Origin: Pseudomonadota bacterium
GTDB lineage: Bacteria; Pseudomonadota; Gammaproteobacteria; Burkholderiales; Burkholderiaceae_E
Reading direction: 5' to 3'
Length of the DNA: 64,000 bases
Assembly: GCA_023388075.1 (NCBI GenBank)
Contig: JAEWGX010000041.1
Coordinates: 62,001-126,000 of the forward strand
The notes beneath the pieces were generated by a model that was given only the letters and a program-made list of their open reading frames with translations, did no database searches and had not been told where the DNA came from. The number at the start of each line of letters is the position of its first letter. Position 1 is the stretch's first letter. This document shows positions 25,460-33,716 of the stretch, one piece after another. The position numbers were made by a program, and so were the translations under genes.

Positions 25460-26358
25460 GCCGCCAGGAACGGCAGCACCCGGGCGAGCAGCGCGTCCGG
25501 CGCCTCCTCGGCGATGTAGTGCCCGCACGGAAGCGCCTCGCCGGTCACCGTCGACGCCACCCGCCGCCACTCCTCCAGCGGACGAAAGCAGCGTCCCACC
25601 ACCCCCTCCGCTCCCCACAGCGCGAGCAGCGGCTGCGCAAGCCGCAGGCCGGCGTCGCGGTCGGCACGGTCGTGGGCCAGGTCGATGGTGGCCGCCGCGC
25701 GGTAGTCTTCGCAGACGGCGGCGGCGCTACCCGGCAGGGCCATGCAAGCCTCGTAGTCCGCCAGCGCGCGCGGATCGAACGGTGCCAGCCCGGCGCTGCG
25801 CCGCCCCATGACGTCGCGCACGTAGGCGGCCGGGTCGGCTTCGATCAGCCGTTCCGGCAACGGCGCCGGCTGGATCAGGAAGAACCAGTGCCAGTAGGCG
25901 CGCGCGAATGTCTCGCTCGTCTGTTCGTACATCGACAGCGTCGGTGCGATGTCGAGCAGCACCAGGCGCCGCACCGCGTCCGGATGGTCCACGGCCAGGC
26001 GATGCGCGACGCGCGCGCCGCGATCGTGAGCGACGAGGTCGAAGGAGCCGAATCCGAGCTGGTGCATGAGGGAGCGCTGGTCCTCGGCCATCGCACGCTT
26101 GGCATAGCCGGCATGACCCGCGCCGCCCGGCGGCTTCGAGGAACGCCCGTAGCCGCGCAGGTCGGCCGCGACCACCGTGTAGCGCCCGGCGAGCGTCGGC
26201 GCCACCCGGTGCCAGATGGCGAGCGTCTGGGGGTGCCCGTGCAGCAGCAGGAGCGGCGGACCCGCCCCGCCGACCAGGGCGAAGATGTCGACCTCGTCCG
26301 CGACCCTCACCCTGCGTTGCTCGAAGCCGGGGAACAGCTGCAGCAGCCCTGCCGTCAT
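25438..26358 (-). CDS. Alpha/beta hydrolase, fluoroacetate (haloacetate) dehalogenase-like
   Basis: A 306-residue alpha/beta hydrolase. The oxyanion segment is LLLLHGHPQT. The nucleophile is Asp112 in VAHDRGARVAHR, so it is not a serine esterase. His280 is in PCGHYIAEEAP and an acid lies in LLDIAPT (Asp136). The halide-site residues of fluoroacetate dehalogenases also appear present: His157-Trp158 in YWHWFFLIQPAPLPE and Tyr219 in CEDYR, with Arg113 and Arg116 for carboxylate binding. By comparison with that remembered family I predict C-halogen hydrolysis of short haloacids. A non-halogen substrate such as an epoxide cannot be ruled out. It is monocistronic, with the tRNA region upstream. Confidence 0.82.
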   Translation of the reverse strand: MTAGLLQLFPGFEQRRVRVADEVDIFALVGGAGPPLLLLHGHPQTLAIWHRVAPTLAGRYTVVAADLRGYGRSSKPPGGAGHAGYAKRAMAEDQRSLMHQLGFGSFDLVAHDRGARVAHRLAVDHPDAVRRLVLLDIAPTLSMYEQTSETFARAYWHWFFLIQPAPLPERLIEADPAAYVRDVMGRRSAGLAPFDPRALADYEACMALPGSAAAVCEDYRAAATIDLAHDRADRDAGLRLAQPLLALWGAEGVVGRCFRPLEEWRRVASTVTGEALPCGHYIAEEAPDALLARVLPFLAAQSPMTT

Positions 26359-26477
26359 GCGATACGCCTGCTCGAGATGGAACTGTCACCGCTCCGCGCA
26401 TCCAGCCCCCGCTCATCGTCCCCGCCGCGAGCCGTCCCCGCGAACCTTCCGTGCGCGGTTCGCCGAGAGCGGTTGAG

Positions 26478-26483
26478 TACAAT
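26478..26483 (+). promoter_or_regulatory. -10 box upstream of tRNA-Arg
   Basis: TACAAT lies ten bases before the tRNA 5' end, a good sigma-70 -10 position. The matching -35 region (about 26455-26460) is weak. Confidence 0.45.
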
Positions 26484-26492
26484 CCGGCACTC

Positions 26493-26568
26493 GCCTCCGT
26501 AGCTCAGTGGATAGAGCATCCCCCTCCTAAGGGGAGGGTCGCACGTTCGATTCGTGCCGGGGGCGCCA
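26493..26568 (+). tRNA. tRNA-Arg (anticodon CCU)
   Basis: A full cloverleaf can be folded by hand. The 7-bp acceptor pairs GCCTCCG (26493-26499) with CGGGGGC (26558-26564), including a G-U pair. The D-stem is GCTC/GAGC, and the anticodon stem is TCCCC/GGGGA with loop CTCCTAA, anticodon CCT at 26526-26528. The T-arm is GCACG-TTCGATT-CGTGC. The discriminator is G565, and CCA is encoded at 26566-26568. It decodes AGG. The downstream flank shows no repeated 3' end or integrase. Confidence 0.97.
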
Positions 26569-26620
26569 GTTTCCTCGCCATGCCCGATCGCGGCGCTCCA
26601 CTGCACCGACGGATCCCGAC

Positions 26621-26953
26621 TCACGATTGCCGCGACTCGCTCATGAAGTGAGCCACGCCGGCGACCTTGTCCACCGGGACGACGAAGGCGATGCCCTTGC
26701 CGACCTCGTTGAGATCGGCTGCCTGCACGATCTCCGCGAGGATCGCATCGACGCGATCGGGGCTCACCACGGTGAGCAGGATCTCCTTCTCCGGCTCGAT
26801 GGAGACGCCGAAGATCTTCTCCTGCTCGTTGCGACCGGCGCCCCGGCCCAGCAGGACGGTGCCCCCTCGCGCGCCTGCCTTCACCGCTGCCTCCAGCACG
26901 GTGCTGCCCCATCCCTTGCGCACGATGGTCACGATGAGAGACTGTTGTTGCAT
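26621..26953 (-). CDS. PII-like signalling protein linked to DUF1538 membrane pair
   Basis: A 110-residue protein of the PII/GlnB superfamily, with the start LIVTIVRKGWGSTVLEAAVK and the C-terminal VVSPDRVDAILAEIVQAADL and GKGIAFVVPVDKVAGV. The T-loop region (LLGRGAGRNEQEKIFG) differs from classical GlnB: the uridylylated Tyr is not seen. A nucleotide-sensing rather than nitrogen-uridylylation mode is likelier. It lies three bases after the second DUF1538 gene, so the three genes are one operon. By analogy with GlnK-AmtB it may gate that membrane pair (inference). Confidence 0.85.
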   Translation of the reverse strand: MQQQSLIVTIVRKGWGSTVLEAAVKAGARGGTVLLGRGAGRNEQEKIFGVSIEPEKEILLTVVSPDRVDAILAEIVQAADLNEVGKGIAFVVPVDKVAGVAHFMSESRQS

Positions 26954-26956
26954 GGT

Positions 26957-27700
26957 CTAGGACCTCCTTGCGACCGCCCGTCGGCGGAACAGGACACCGA
27001 GCATCACCAGAGAGAGGATCGGGGCGAGCGCGATCAGCGCGACCAGGCCGAGCCCTTCCACCATCGGATCGTTGCCGGCTTGCGCCGCCGACGCGCCCAG
27101 GGCCAGCGCGAGCAGGAAGCTGTTTGCAAGCGGCCCGGTCGCCACCCCGCCGGCATCGGCGGCGATTCCGACGAAGGACTTGTCGCAGAAGGGCAGGAGG
27201 GCCAGCACGAGGCAGTAGCCCGGCACCACGATATAGGCGAGGGGGAGGCCGTGCCGGATCCTCAGCATTCCCAGCCCGACCGAGGCCGCCACTCCCACGC
27301 AGATCGCGACCAGCACCATTGTGCGCCGGATCGATCCGCTGGAGGCGGTCTCGACCTCGTCCGCCAGTACCCGCACCGCCGGCTCCCCCCAGCAGGTGAC
27401 GAAGCCAAGCATTGCGCCGAAGGCGACGACCACGGACGTTTGCGGCATCGCCGCCAGCGATTGTCCGATCAGCCGTCCGAACGGCAGGAAGGCGAGGCTG
27501 ACCCCCAGCAGGAAGAGGAACAGCCCCGCCGTGGCCAGCAGCGTGCCGAGCAGAATGCGGGTGACTTCCTTGGCCGGGAGCTGGAGGAACAGGACCTCGA
27601 AGACGAGGAAGATCGCCACCAGTGGCGTTACCGCGAGAAGCACGCTCACCGCGGTATCGCCGACCAGTCCGACGATCTCGAGCACGCTCACAGCAGCCAT
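26957..27700 (-). CDS. DUF1538 membrane protein, second subunit
   Basis: A 247-residue polytopic protein with about six to seven helices. DUF1538-like parts include FLLGVSLAFLPFGRLIGQSL, AFGAMLGFVTCWGEPAVRVL and AADAGGVATGPLANSFLLAL. The paired arrangement corresponds to the DUF1538 proteins reported in Halomonas as a two-component Na+(K+,Li+)/H+ antiporter (UmpAB), cited from memory. Whether this pair carries the same ions is not shown by sequence. It overlaps the first subunit gene by 13 bases. Confidence 0.85.
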   Translation of the reverse strand: MAAVSVLEIVGLVGDTAVSVLLAVTPLVAIFLVFEVLFLQLPAKEVTRILLGTLLATAGLFLFLLGVSLAFLPFGRLIGQSLAAMPQTSVVVAFGAMLGFVTCWGEPAVRVLADEVETASSGSIRRTMVLVAICVGVAASVGLGMLRIRHGLPLAYIVVPGYCLVLALLPFCDKSFVGIAADAGGVATGPLANSFLLALALGASAAQAGNDPMVEGLGLVALIALAPILSLVMLGVLFRRRAVARRS

Positions 27701-28380
27701 CCCAGGAGCAGCAGCACGACGATCGGCCCCAGCGAGGCGAGCCCGAGCAGCCCGAAGCCCTCCATGCTCCCCGATCCCCGGCCCAGCACCGCGCTCAATC
27801 CGAGCGCCAGCGCGAGCATCACCGGTGAGGTCAGAACGCCGGTCGTCACGCTGCCGGCGTCATACGCAAGCGGAACGAGATCTGGTGAGCTCAGCAGGGT
27901 CAGGACGAGCACCAGCAGGACGGCGGACGCGAACACCACGCTGAGCGCGACGCCGTGCGCAACGCGCAGGAGGGCGAGCGCCGCAAACACGCCGACGCCG
28001 GCCGCGATGACGTAGACCAGCACCTGCCCCGAGAGGCGATCCTGCGCCACCGACGCGACCTGGCCGGCAAGGATCAGCACATCGGGCTCAGCGATCGTGG
28101 TGACGAAGCCCATGGCGAAAGCCACCGCGACGATCAGCCAGATCGAGCCCTTTCGCGGCAGCTCGGCACCGATGAAGCGCCCCATCGGGAGGATGCCGTA
28201 GTCGATGCCCACGAACAGCAGGAGCATCCCGACGACGGCGAGGATCGATCCGGCCACGAACGGCACGAACTGCCCGGCTGGCGCATCCAGGACCGCGAGT
28301 TGCATGAGGCAGACCACGCCGATCAGGGGACCGATCGCCCGGAGCACTCCGGGAAGACGGGAGCGGATCAGCTCGAGCAT
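27688..28380 (-). CDS. DUF1538 membrane protein, first subunit
   Basis: A 230-residue polytopic protein homologous to the next gene. Shared elements are LLLFVGIDYGILPMGRFIGA (compare FLPFGRLIG), AFAMGFVTTIAEPDVLILAG (compare CWGEPAVRVLA) and AYDAGSVTTGVLTSPVMLAL. The pair therefore arose by duplication and probably works as a heterodimer. It heads the operon DUF1538-DUF1538-PII. The roughly 170 bases upstream to 28548 show no gene and presumably hold the promoter. Confidence 0.85.
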   Translation of the reverse strand: MLELIRSRLPGVLRAIGPLIGVVCLMQLAVLDAPAGQFVPFVAGSILAVVGMLLLFVGIDYGILPMGRFIGAELPRKGSIWLIVAVAFAMGFVTTIAEPDVLILAGQVASVAQDRLSGQVLVYVIAAGVGVFAALALLRVAHGVALSVVFASAVLLVLVLTLLSSPDLVPLAYDAGSVTTGVLTSPVMLALALGLSAVLGRGSGSMEGFGLLGLASLGPIVVLLLLGWLL

Positions 28381-28548
28381 GTAGGTCCTGTCGCCACGGG
28401 TGAGTCGATGCGTCCTGCATCGGACGCCGCGGTCCTCCCGTGCGACGCCAACGGCGATCGAGTATACGAGAGCCGGCAGGCTGAGCCCGACGGACGAACC
28501 TGCGGGCGACCGTCGCGACGTGGGCGTGCAACGCCCGCCGGCCGGGGG

Positions 28549-28767
28549 TCAGGGTATTCGGTTGCAGTACTCGATGACTTCTTCCGCGCTGAGCTCGTAG
28601 CCTTCGCCGGCAACGCAGTTGCCGTCACGGTCGAGCAGGCGAAAGCCGCCTGGCATTCCGGCTGTCGCACGGCGGCCGCGCGCCCTCAGCGCAGTCAGGC
28701 CGACCTTGAGTGCTTCGCGCCGCGCCTTGTCTTCGAGCCGGCGTGGTCGTTCGGTCGACGTGTTCAT
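28549..28767 (-). CDS. Small hypothetical protein (72 aa)
   Basis: A 72-residue soluble protein of unrecognised family. It has an N-terminal charged helix (RRLEDKARREALKVGLTALR), a middle Gly/Arg part, and a C-terminal FRLLDRDGNCVAGEGYELS followed by an acidic helix ending EEVIEYCNRIP. The balanced charge and the C-terminal half look like real protein rather than antisense reading. No clear Shine-Dalgarno precedes the ATG. It lies between the desaturase and the DUF1538 operon on the same strand. Confidence 0.5.
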   Translation of the reverse strand: MNTSTERPRRLEDKARREALKVGLTALRARGRRATAGMPGGFRLLDRDGNCVAGEGYELSAEEVIEYCNRIP

Positions 28768-28922
28768 CGGTGGTGTGCCAAAACGGAGTACAGCCGCGGG
28801 GGGGCGCGGCGAGTTCTCGCGTCAAGCATCTAACGTGCCTGCGGCAACAGGACTACGCGACCGGCACGGGTCAGGCACCCCGGCCGGGGAATGCCGGGAA
28901 GGCATCGCGAAGACCGCGTCGG

Positions 28923-29996
28923 TCAGGCGAGCGGCCAGTCGCTCCGGTGGGGATACCCGTTGACGAACCAGCCCTTGAGCAGGGCAGCGTAGGAGCGACG
29001 TTCCGGCACCCCCTTGCTTGCGATCAGCGGCTGCAGGGCGCGTACCGCGGCCGGCATCCGGTAGCAGGGTATCCGCGGAAACACGTGATGGACCAGATGG
29101 CAGTCGCCGGAATCGGCCAGGAAGAACAGCTTTCCCCAGAAGCCGGTCCGATAGTTCGTCCCCATGGCGAAAGGGTTCGAGGGGTCCGTGTCGGCATGCT
29201 CGATGACGATCCGCAGCGTATTGAGCACCGGTGCGATCACTGCCAGCGGGACGAGATAGCCCATGAGGGCACGCATCGGGTCGAACCAGGCGTAGACCGT
29301 GGCCGCGACCAGCGTCGCGATGATGAAGTAGCGCTCGATGCGCGCCTGGCGGTGCTCGAGCGCAGTGCGCTCCCCGGTGTCGTAGTAGCCGGGACGGCGC
29401 GGACTGGCCCAGCGTCCCGAGCGAACGAGCTTGATGCCCACCAGCGTACAGAATGCCAGGCGACGCCACACGGTCGTGAGGTCCTGCTTGTAGGCCTCGG
29501 TGTCATCGGGCGTGCCGATCTTCGCGTGGTGCCGAATATGAGTGCGGCCGTACCCCGTACCGCTGGAGGTGAGCAGGCCAAACGCGATCGCGCTATGCAG
29601 CCAGCTCAGGGTCCGTCCCCAGCGCAATCGATGCACGCAGAGATCGTGGGCGACCAGGCCGTTCAGCGTCAGGAGCCAGGCGATCGCCAGGCTCAACCCG
29701 ATCCGGACGACCCACGGCAGGTCCGGGAGGCCGACAGCCCAGAAACAGAGCGCCACCGCCCCCAGCGGAACGAAGGTGACCAGGAGATCCAGCGCCAGGT
29801 TCTCCGAATGCAGTCGCTTCAACTGGTCAACGCCCAGGTACTCGCGACACTCGGCCTGGACCCGGCTCAACTGACTGTTCCGGCCGGAGGCGCCCGAAGG
29901 TGTTCCGTGCGGGGCCGCAGCGCGGGGCATCCCGGTGCTGGCGTGGGAGACTGCGCCGTCGGGAACGAATGCGTTCCCGTTCATGAGGCGATCCAT
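28923..29996 (-). CDS. Membrane fatty acid desaturase-family protein
   Basis: A 357-residue integral membrane di-iron enzyme. The histidine boxes are HDLCVHR, THIRHHAK and HLVHHVFPRIPCYRMP, with an additional His in IVIEHADTD. Helices lie near residues 70-110 and 230-270. The N-terminal 40 residues are polar and Ala/Ser-rich. Such enzymes desaturate or hydroxylate acyl chains, and some act on carotenoids; the substrate cannot be told. It is divergent from the phosphatase gene. Alternative starts exist within the first 25 codons. Confidence 0.85.
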   Translation of the reverse strand: MDRLMNGNAFVPDGAVSHASTGMPRAAAPHGTPSGASGRNSQLSRVQAECREYLGVDQLKRLHSENLALDLLVTFVPLGAVALCFWAVGLPDLPWVVRIGLSLAIAWLLTLNGLVAHDLCVHRLRWGRTLSWLHSAIAFGLLTSSGTGYGRTHIRHHAKIGTPDDTEAYKQDLTTVWRRLAFCTLVGIKLVRSGRWASPRRPGYYDTGERTALEHRQARIERYFIIATLVAATVYAWFDPMRALMGYLVPLAVIAPVLNTLRIVIEHADTDPSNPFAMGTNYRTGFWGKLFFLADSGDCHLVHHVFPRIPCYRMPAAVRALQPLIASKGVPERRSYAALLKGWFVNGYPHRSDWPLA

Positions 29997-30133
29997 TGGG
30001 TCCTGCTATTGACTCGGCCAGCCGGCCGCGGGGGCATTCTAGCCGCACGTGGCGCGCTCTTCGCCCGGCCCGCATGCAAATACGACATCCTGGCCCGATC
30101 GGCTGCCTGGGCGACTCCGCTACCATCCCCGCC

Positions 30134-30838
30134 ATGGCGGAACTCTTCCTGGTGCGGCACGCGCAGGCGGCCTTCGGCACCGACGACTACGACCGGCTCA
30201 CCGACCTGGGCCACCGGCAGTCCTCCTGGCTGGGCGAATACTTCCGCGACCGGAACATCGGGTTCGACCGGGTCGTCATCGGGACGCTCCGCCGGCATCG
30301 CCAGACCTTGGAGGCGATCGTGCAGGGCGGCTGTCTCGCAGCGGCCGCACTGGAAGACGCGCGCCTGGACGAGTACGATCCGGAACGCCTCGTCAGGGCG
30401 CACCTCACCGCCATCGAGGGCGACCGGACAGAGCTTCCCGACCGGACGACCGATCGACCGGATGACAGCCGCAAGCGGCATTTCCGGCTGCTGCGCGAGG
30501 CACTCACCTCGTGGACGAACGGTCGCATGGACGCCGCCGCCCACCGGCCGTTCGCGGAGTTCCAGGAGGGTGCCTACCAGGCCTTCCGTGCGGCCTGCAG
30601 CCCACAGCCGGAGCTGCCCGGGCGTGTGCTCATCGTCAGCTCGGGCGGCCCGATCGCATCGATCCTGGCTCATCACCTCGAGATGCCGGCCTCTAGCTTC
30701 GTCGCGCTCAACCTTCAGGTACGAAACAGCGGCTTCTGCGAGCTGCGTTTCAACGCCGTTTCCGCCCAGGTGGTGAGCTTCAACAACGTCCCGCACCTGG
30801 ACCTGCCCGAGCGGCGGCAGTTCATCACCTTCTCGTAG
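30134..30838 (+). CDS. Histidine phosphatase (phosphoglycerate-mutase-like) protein
   Basis: A 234-residue protein with the phospho-His motif LVRHAQA at its start, an Arg in LRRHRQTLEAI, and the second catalytic His region (SSGGPIASILAHHL). I chose the ATG at 30134 because it puts the RHA motif at residues 8-10 as usual; upstream in-frame starts would add an unlikely Arg/Pro-rich leader. The middle insertion is polar and long. The substrate is unknown; relatives include SixA-type and small-molecule phosphatases. Confidence 0.85.
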   Translation: MAELFLVRHAQAAFGTDDYDRLTDLGHRQSSWLGEYFRDRNIGFDRVVIGTLRRHRQTLEAIVQGGCLAAAALEDARLDEYDPERLVRAHLTAIEGDRTELPDRTTDRPDDSRKRHFRLLREALTSWTNGRMDAAAHRPFAEFQEGAYQAFRAACSPQPELPGRVLIVSSGGPIASILAHHLEMPASSFVALNLQVRNSGFCELRFNAVSAQVVSFNNVPHLDLPERRQFITFS

Positions 30839-30894
30839 CATCGAGACGAGCCGCGACCGCCGCTGCGCTCGAGCAGGCCTCGGGCCCGGCCGGC

Positions 30895-32154
30895 TCAACT
30901 CTTCTGAGGCGTGACGGGCGGCTGCACTGTCTCGAGCTGCTCCAGGCCGAGGCCCTTCACCGCCGCATCCAGCGCCGGCAGGCCCATGCCGCGCGCCTTG
31001 GCGCTGACCATCACGCCATTGGCGAGCACCACGGTGAGCTCGGCGCGCTTGCCATCCTTCCAGCGCTTCTCCATGAACTTGCGCTTGCCGGCCTGGTACG
31101 ACTTCTCGATCGACGTCTCGGTCTCGCGCTCGCCGGTCTGCAGGCCGCTGATCATCGCAAGGATACCCGCGGCGCCGCCTGCATCCAGCACTTCGAGCTC
31201 GACGCTGCGTGACGCGTCCCGATAGGTGGCACGTGCCGTGGAGCCCATCACACCCATCGCCGAGCCGTCCTGGACCTCGAACGTTTCGCGGCCCATGCCG
31301 TCCAGCGTGCCAGGAAGCCACGCCTTGAGCGACGCGGCCGGAATCGGCGCCCTGCTGCCACCGGGCGCGACGCCGGTGATCGCGGCGACGGCTTCGCTGG
31401 CTGCCTTGGAGACGGCCTGCGGATCCTGGTTCTGGCTCGCCTCTTCAACCTTCTTCGCTGCCGCTTCCAGTTGCCGCCCCATCTCCTCCAGCTTGCCCTG
31501 GGTGGTGGTCACCTCGCCTCCTGGCGTCCGTATGGTGACCTCCGCCCCCTGGCCATCGAGCCCCGCGCCCACTGCGCTCCATGGATTGGGCATCAATCCG
31601 GCGAGCAGCGCGGTCAGCACCACGTTGGTGATCAGTGCCGCGATCACGACCACGACGGTATACCCCATCGCCTTGTCGGGCGGCGACTTCATCAGGATCG
31701 GCAGACCTTTGTAGAGGAGATACAAGGAGTAGAGTGCGCCCAGCAATCCGAGCAGCCAGGAGAGCGCGGGAAGGATATTGGAGAAGCTGCCGACCAGCGC
31801 CCCCGTCATGCTGAACGCGGCGACCGTGAAGCCCCTGACGAAGTTCTTCTCGCCGTGGAAAGTCGGCGCCAGCGCCGTGATGATCCAGCCGAGGATGTAC
31901 ACCGACACCATCGAGACCACCAGCCCCATCAGCGCCAGACCCAGCGCCTGACCGAAGCCGTAGCTGACTGCCACCGGACCCATCCGATAGCCGAAGAGGA
32001 CGATGCCCAGAAGCGTCGCCAGCGCCGCGATACCCGCGAGCGGAAGCAGATAGGACAGGTAGAGATCCTTGACCGTGTGCGACTCCTGCTCGATCACGGG
32101 CCATTCGGTCGAAGGAGAGAGGAGGATTCGTTTGACGCGCGATATCAGGTCCAT
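30895..32154 (-). CDS. Yip1-domain membrane protein with C-terminal soluble region
   Basis: A 419-residue protein. Residues 1-215 form the Yip1-like domain (RVKRILLSPSTEWPVIEQE, then YLSYLLPLAGIAALATLLG and further helices). A cytoplasmic or periplasmic region follows, with a coiled-coil-prone segment (KLEEMGRQLEAAAKKVEEAS) and a globular tail (SVELEVLDAGGAAGILAMIS, ending PPVTPQKS). Bacterial Yip1 proteins have no settled function. It faces the exonuclease-fusion gene divergently, with a 181-base gap that shows no gene. Confidence 0.8.
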   Translation of the reverse strand: MDLISRVKRILLSPSTEWPVIEQESHTVKDLYLSYLLPLAGIAALATLLGIVLFGYRMGPVAVSYGFGQALGLALMGLVVSMVSVYILGWIITALAPTFHGEKNFVRGFTVAAFSMTGALVGSFSNILPALSWLLGLLGALYSLYLLYKGLPILMKSPPDKAMGYTVVVVIAALITNVVLTALLAGLMPNPWSAVGAGLDGQGAEVTIRTPGGEVTTTQGKLEEMGRQLEAAAKKVEEASQNQDPQAVSKAASEAVAAITGVAPGGSRAPIPAASLKAWLPGTLDGMGRETFEVQDGSAMGVMGSTARATYRDASRSVELEVLDAGGAAGILAMISGLQTGERETETSIEKSYQAGKRKFMEKRWKDGKRAELTVVLANGVMVSAKARGMGLPALDAAVKGLGLEQLETVQPPVTPQKS

Positions 32155-32335
32155 GGGGCTTCCGGTGCGGATGTTCCAAGCTGGAACGCATGGCGCCGAA
32201 CGGGCGGCGCCGGGTGCAAGCGAGGATTTAACCCTCCCCCAATGCCCGGGTCAACGCCGGCCGCCAACTGACCGGCGCCGCGCGCAGGCGAGCGACAATC
32301 GCACCATCGACACCGGATCCACGGCATCCCGACAA

Positions 32336-33703
32336 ATGACAGTACGACTCCCTCGAAACCTCGCCTTCCTCGATTTGGAAACAACCGGAACGGATGCATC
32401 CCGAGACCGCATCACGGAGGTCGGTATCGTCTGGGTACAGGATGGCACGGAGATCGGCGAATGGAGCACCCTGGTCGATCCGGGCGTCGCCATCCCTCCC
32501 CCGATCCAGGCGCTTACCGGCATCGACAACGCCATGGTGCGTGGTGCCCCCACGTTCGAGACTATCGCCGAAGAGCTGGGCCGTCGCCTGCAGGGCTGGG
32601 TGCTGGTTGCCCACAACGCGCGCTTCGACTACGGCTTCCTCAAGGCGGCGTTCCGCCGGCTCGGCAGGCGCTTTCAATCCGACGTACTCTGCACCGTCCG
32701 CCTGTCCAGGCAACTCTTCCCCGAGTACTGCAGCCATGGCCTCGATGCGCTGGCGGCCCGCCATCGCCTGGGTAGCGACGGACGCCACCGGGCACTCGGC
32801 GACGCCCGCCTCATAGCCCGGCTCTTTGGCCGCCTGCGCGATGAGGTGGGCAACGAGCGTCTGGAACAGACCCTGGCGCGCCTCCTCAAGCTGCCTGCAC
32901 GGCCGCCCAACCTTCCGGAAGGCATCCTCGACGACATCCCGGATACGCCGGGCGTCTACACCTTTCTCGGAGTCAGCCGCCAACCGCTCTACGTAGGCAA
33001 GGCGCGGAACCTGCGCGACCGGATCCGCGAGCACTTCCACGCCGATAGCTGCAACAGCACCGACGCCCAACTTGCTACCGAGATACACGACCTCGAGATC
33101 GAGGAGACGCCCGACGAGTTCTGCGCACTGGTCCGGGAGGTTCAACTCATCCACCAGCGAGCCCCTCTCCACAACGTCGCCCTGCGCCGCAAGCCCTCCA
33201 CTTGCTTTCTGCAGTTCCCTGGACCCGGTCGCAAGCCGGCCGTGGTCCCACTGCACGAGTTTGATCCCCGCGACGACTCCGAGATCTACGGGCCCTTCAG
33301 CTCCCGCCAGTCCGCTCGCGCGGCACTCGCCGTGATCGGCCGCGAGCATCGCCTGTGCGATGCCGCCATCGGCCTCTGGACCGGCGATCGTCCCTGCTTC
33401 TCCCGCCAGATCGGCCGCTGCCTGGGCCTGTGCTGCGGCGAGGAACGTGTCGAGGACCACCACCGCCGACTGATGGAGGCGCTGGCCTCCTTGCGATTCC
33501 CGACCTGGCCCTACAGCGGGATCGTGAGCTACACGACCAAGGATGCGCTGACCGGCATGGACCGCGTCCTCCACTTCGAACATTGGTGTGCGCTCGACGC
33601 GAGCACATTGGCACCATCGGAGTTCCACCCCGAGGTGTTCAAACTGCTGCGGGGGAAGCTGAAGAAGCAGCCGGATGCGTTCCGGGGCGAGGCCATGGTT
33701 TGA
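32336..33703 (+). CDS. DnaQ-type 3'-5' exonuclease fused to Cho/UvrC-like GIY-YIG nuclease
   Basis: A 455-residue two-domain DNA-repair protein. Residues 1-175 are a DEDDh exonuclease: FLDLETTGTD, VAHNARFDYGFL and HRALGDARL supply the acidic and His residues. From about 195 comes a GIY-YIG domain (TPGVYTFLGVSRQPLYVGKA, then RDRIREHF) and the Cho/UvrC-like continuation (EIYGPFSSRQSARAAL, CLGLCCG). E. coli Cho is a stand-alone relative that makes 3' incisions in nucleotide excision repair. The fusion suggests coupled incision and trimming (inference). The ATG at 32336 starts the exonuclease domain directly. Confidence 0.88.
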   Translation: MTVRLPRNLAFLDLETTGTDASRDRITEVGIVWVQDGTEIGEWSTLVDPGVAIPPPIQALTGIDNAMVRGAPTFETIAEELGRRLQGWVLVAHNARFDYGFLKAAFRRLGRRFQSDVLCTVRLSRQLFPEYCSHGLDALAARHRLGSDGRHRALGDARLIARLFGRLRDEVGNERLEQTLARLLKLPARPPNLPEGILDDIPDTPGVYTFLGVSRQPLYVGKARNLRDRIREHFHADSCNSTDAQLATEIHDLEIEETPDEFCALVREVQLIHQRAPLHNVALRRKPSTCFLQFPGPGRKPAVVPLHEFDPRDDSEIYGPFSSRQSARAALAVIGREHRLCDAAIGLWTGDRPCFSRQIGRCLGLCCGEERVEDHHRRLMEALASLRFPTWPYSGIVSYTTKDALTGMDRVLHFEHWCALDASTLAPSEFHPEVFKLLRGKLKKQPDAFRGEAMV

Positions 33704-33716
33704 TCCTGGCCTAGGT

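Noticed and set aside
26493..28380. An integrated genomic island at tRNA-Arg
   Set aside because: No integrase, no repeated tRNA 3' end and no change in composition next to the tRNA. The low-GC patch is over 7 kb away.
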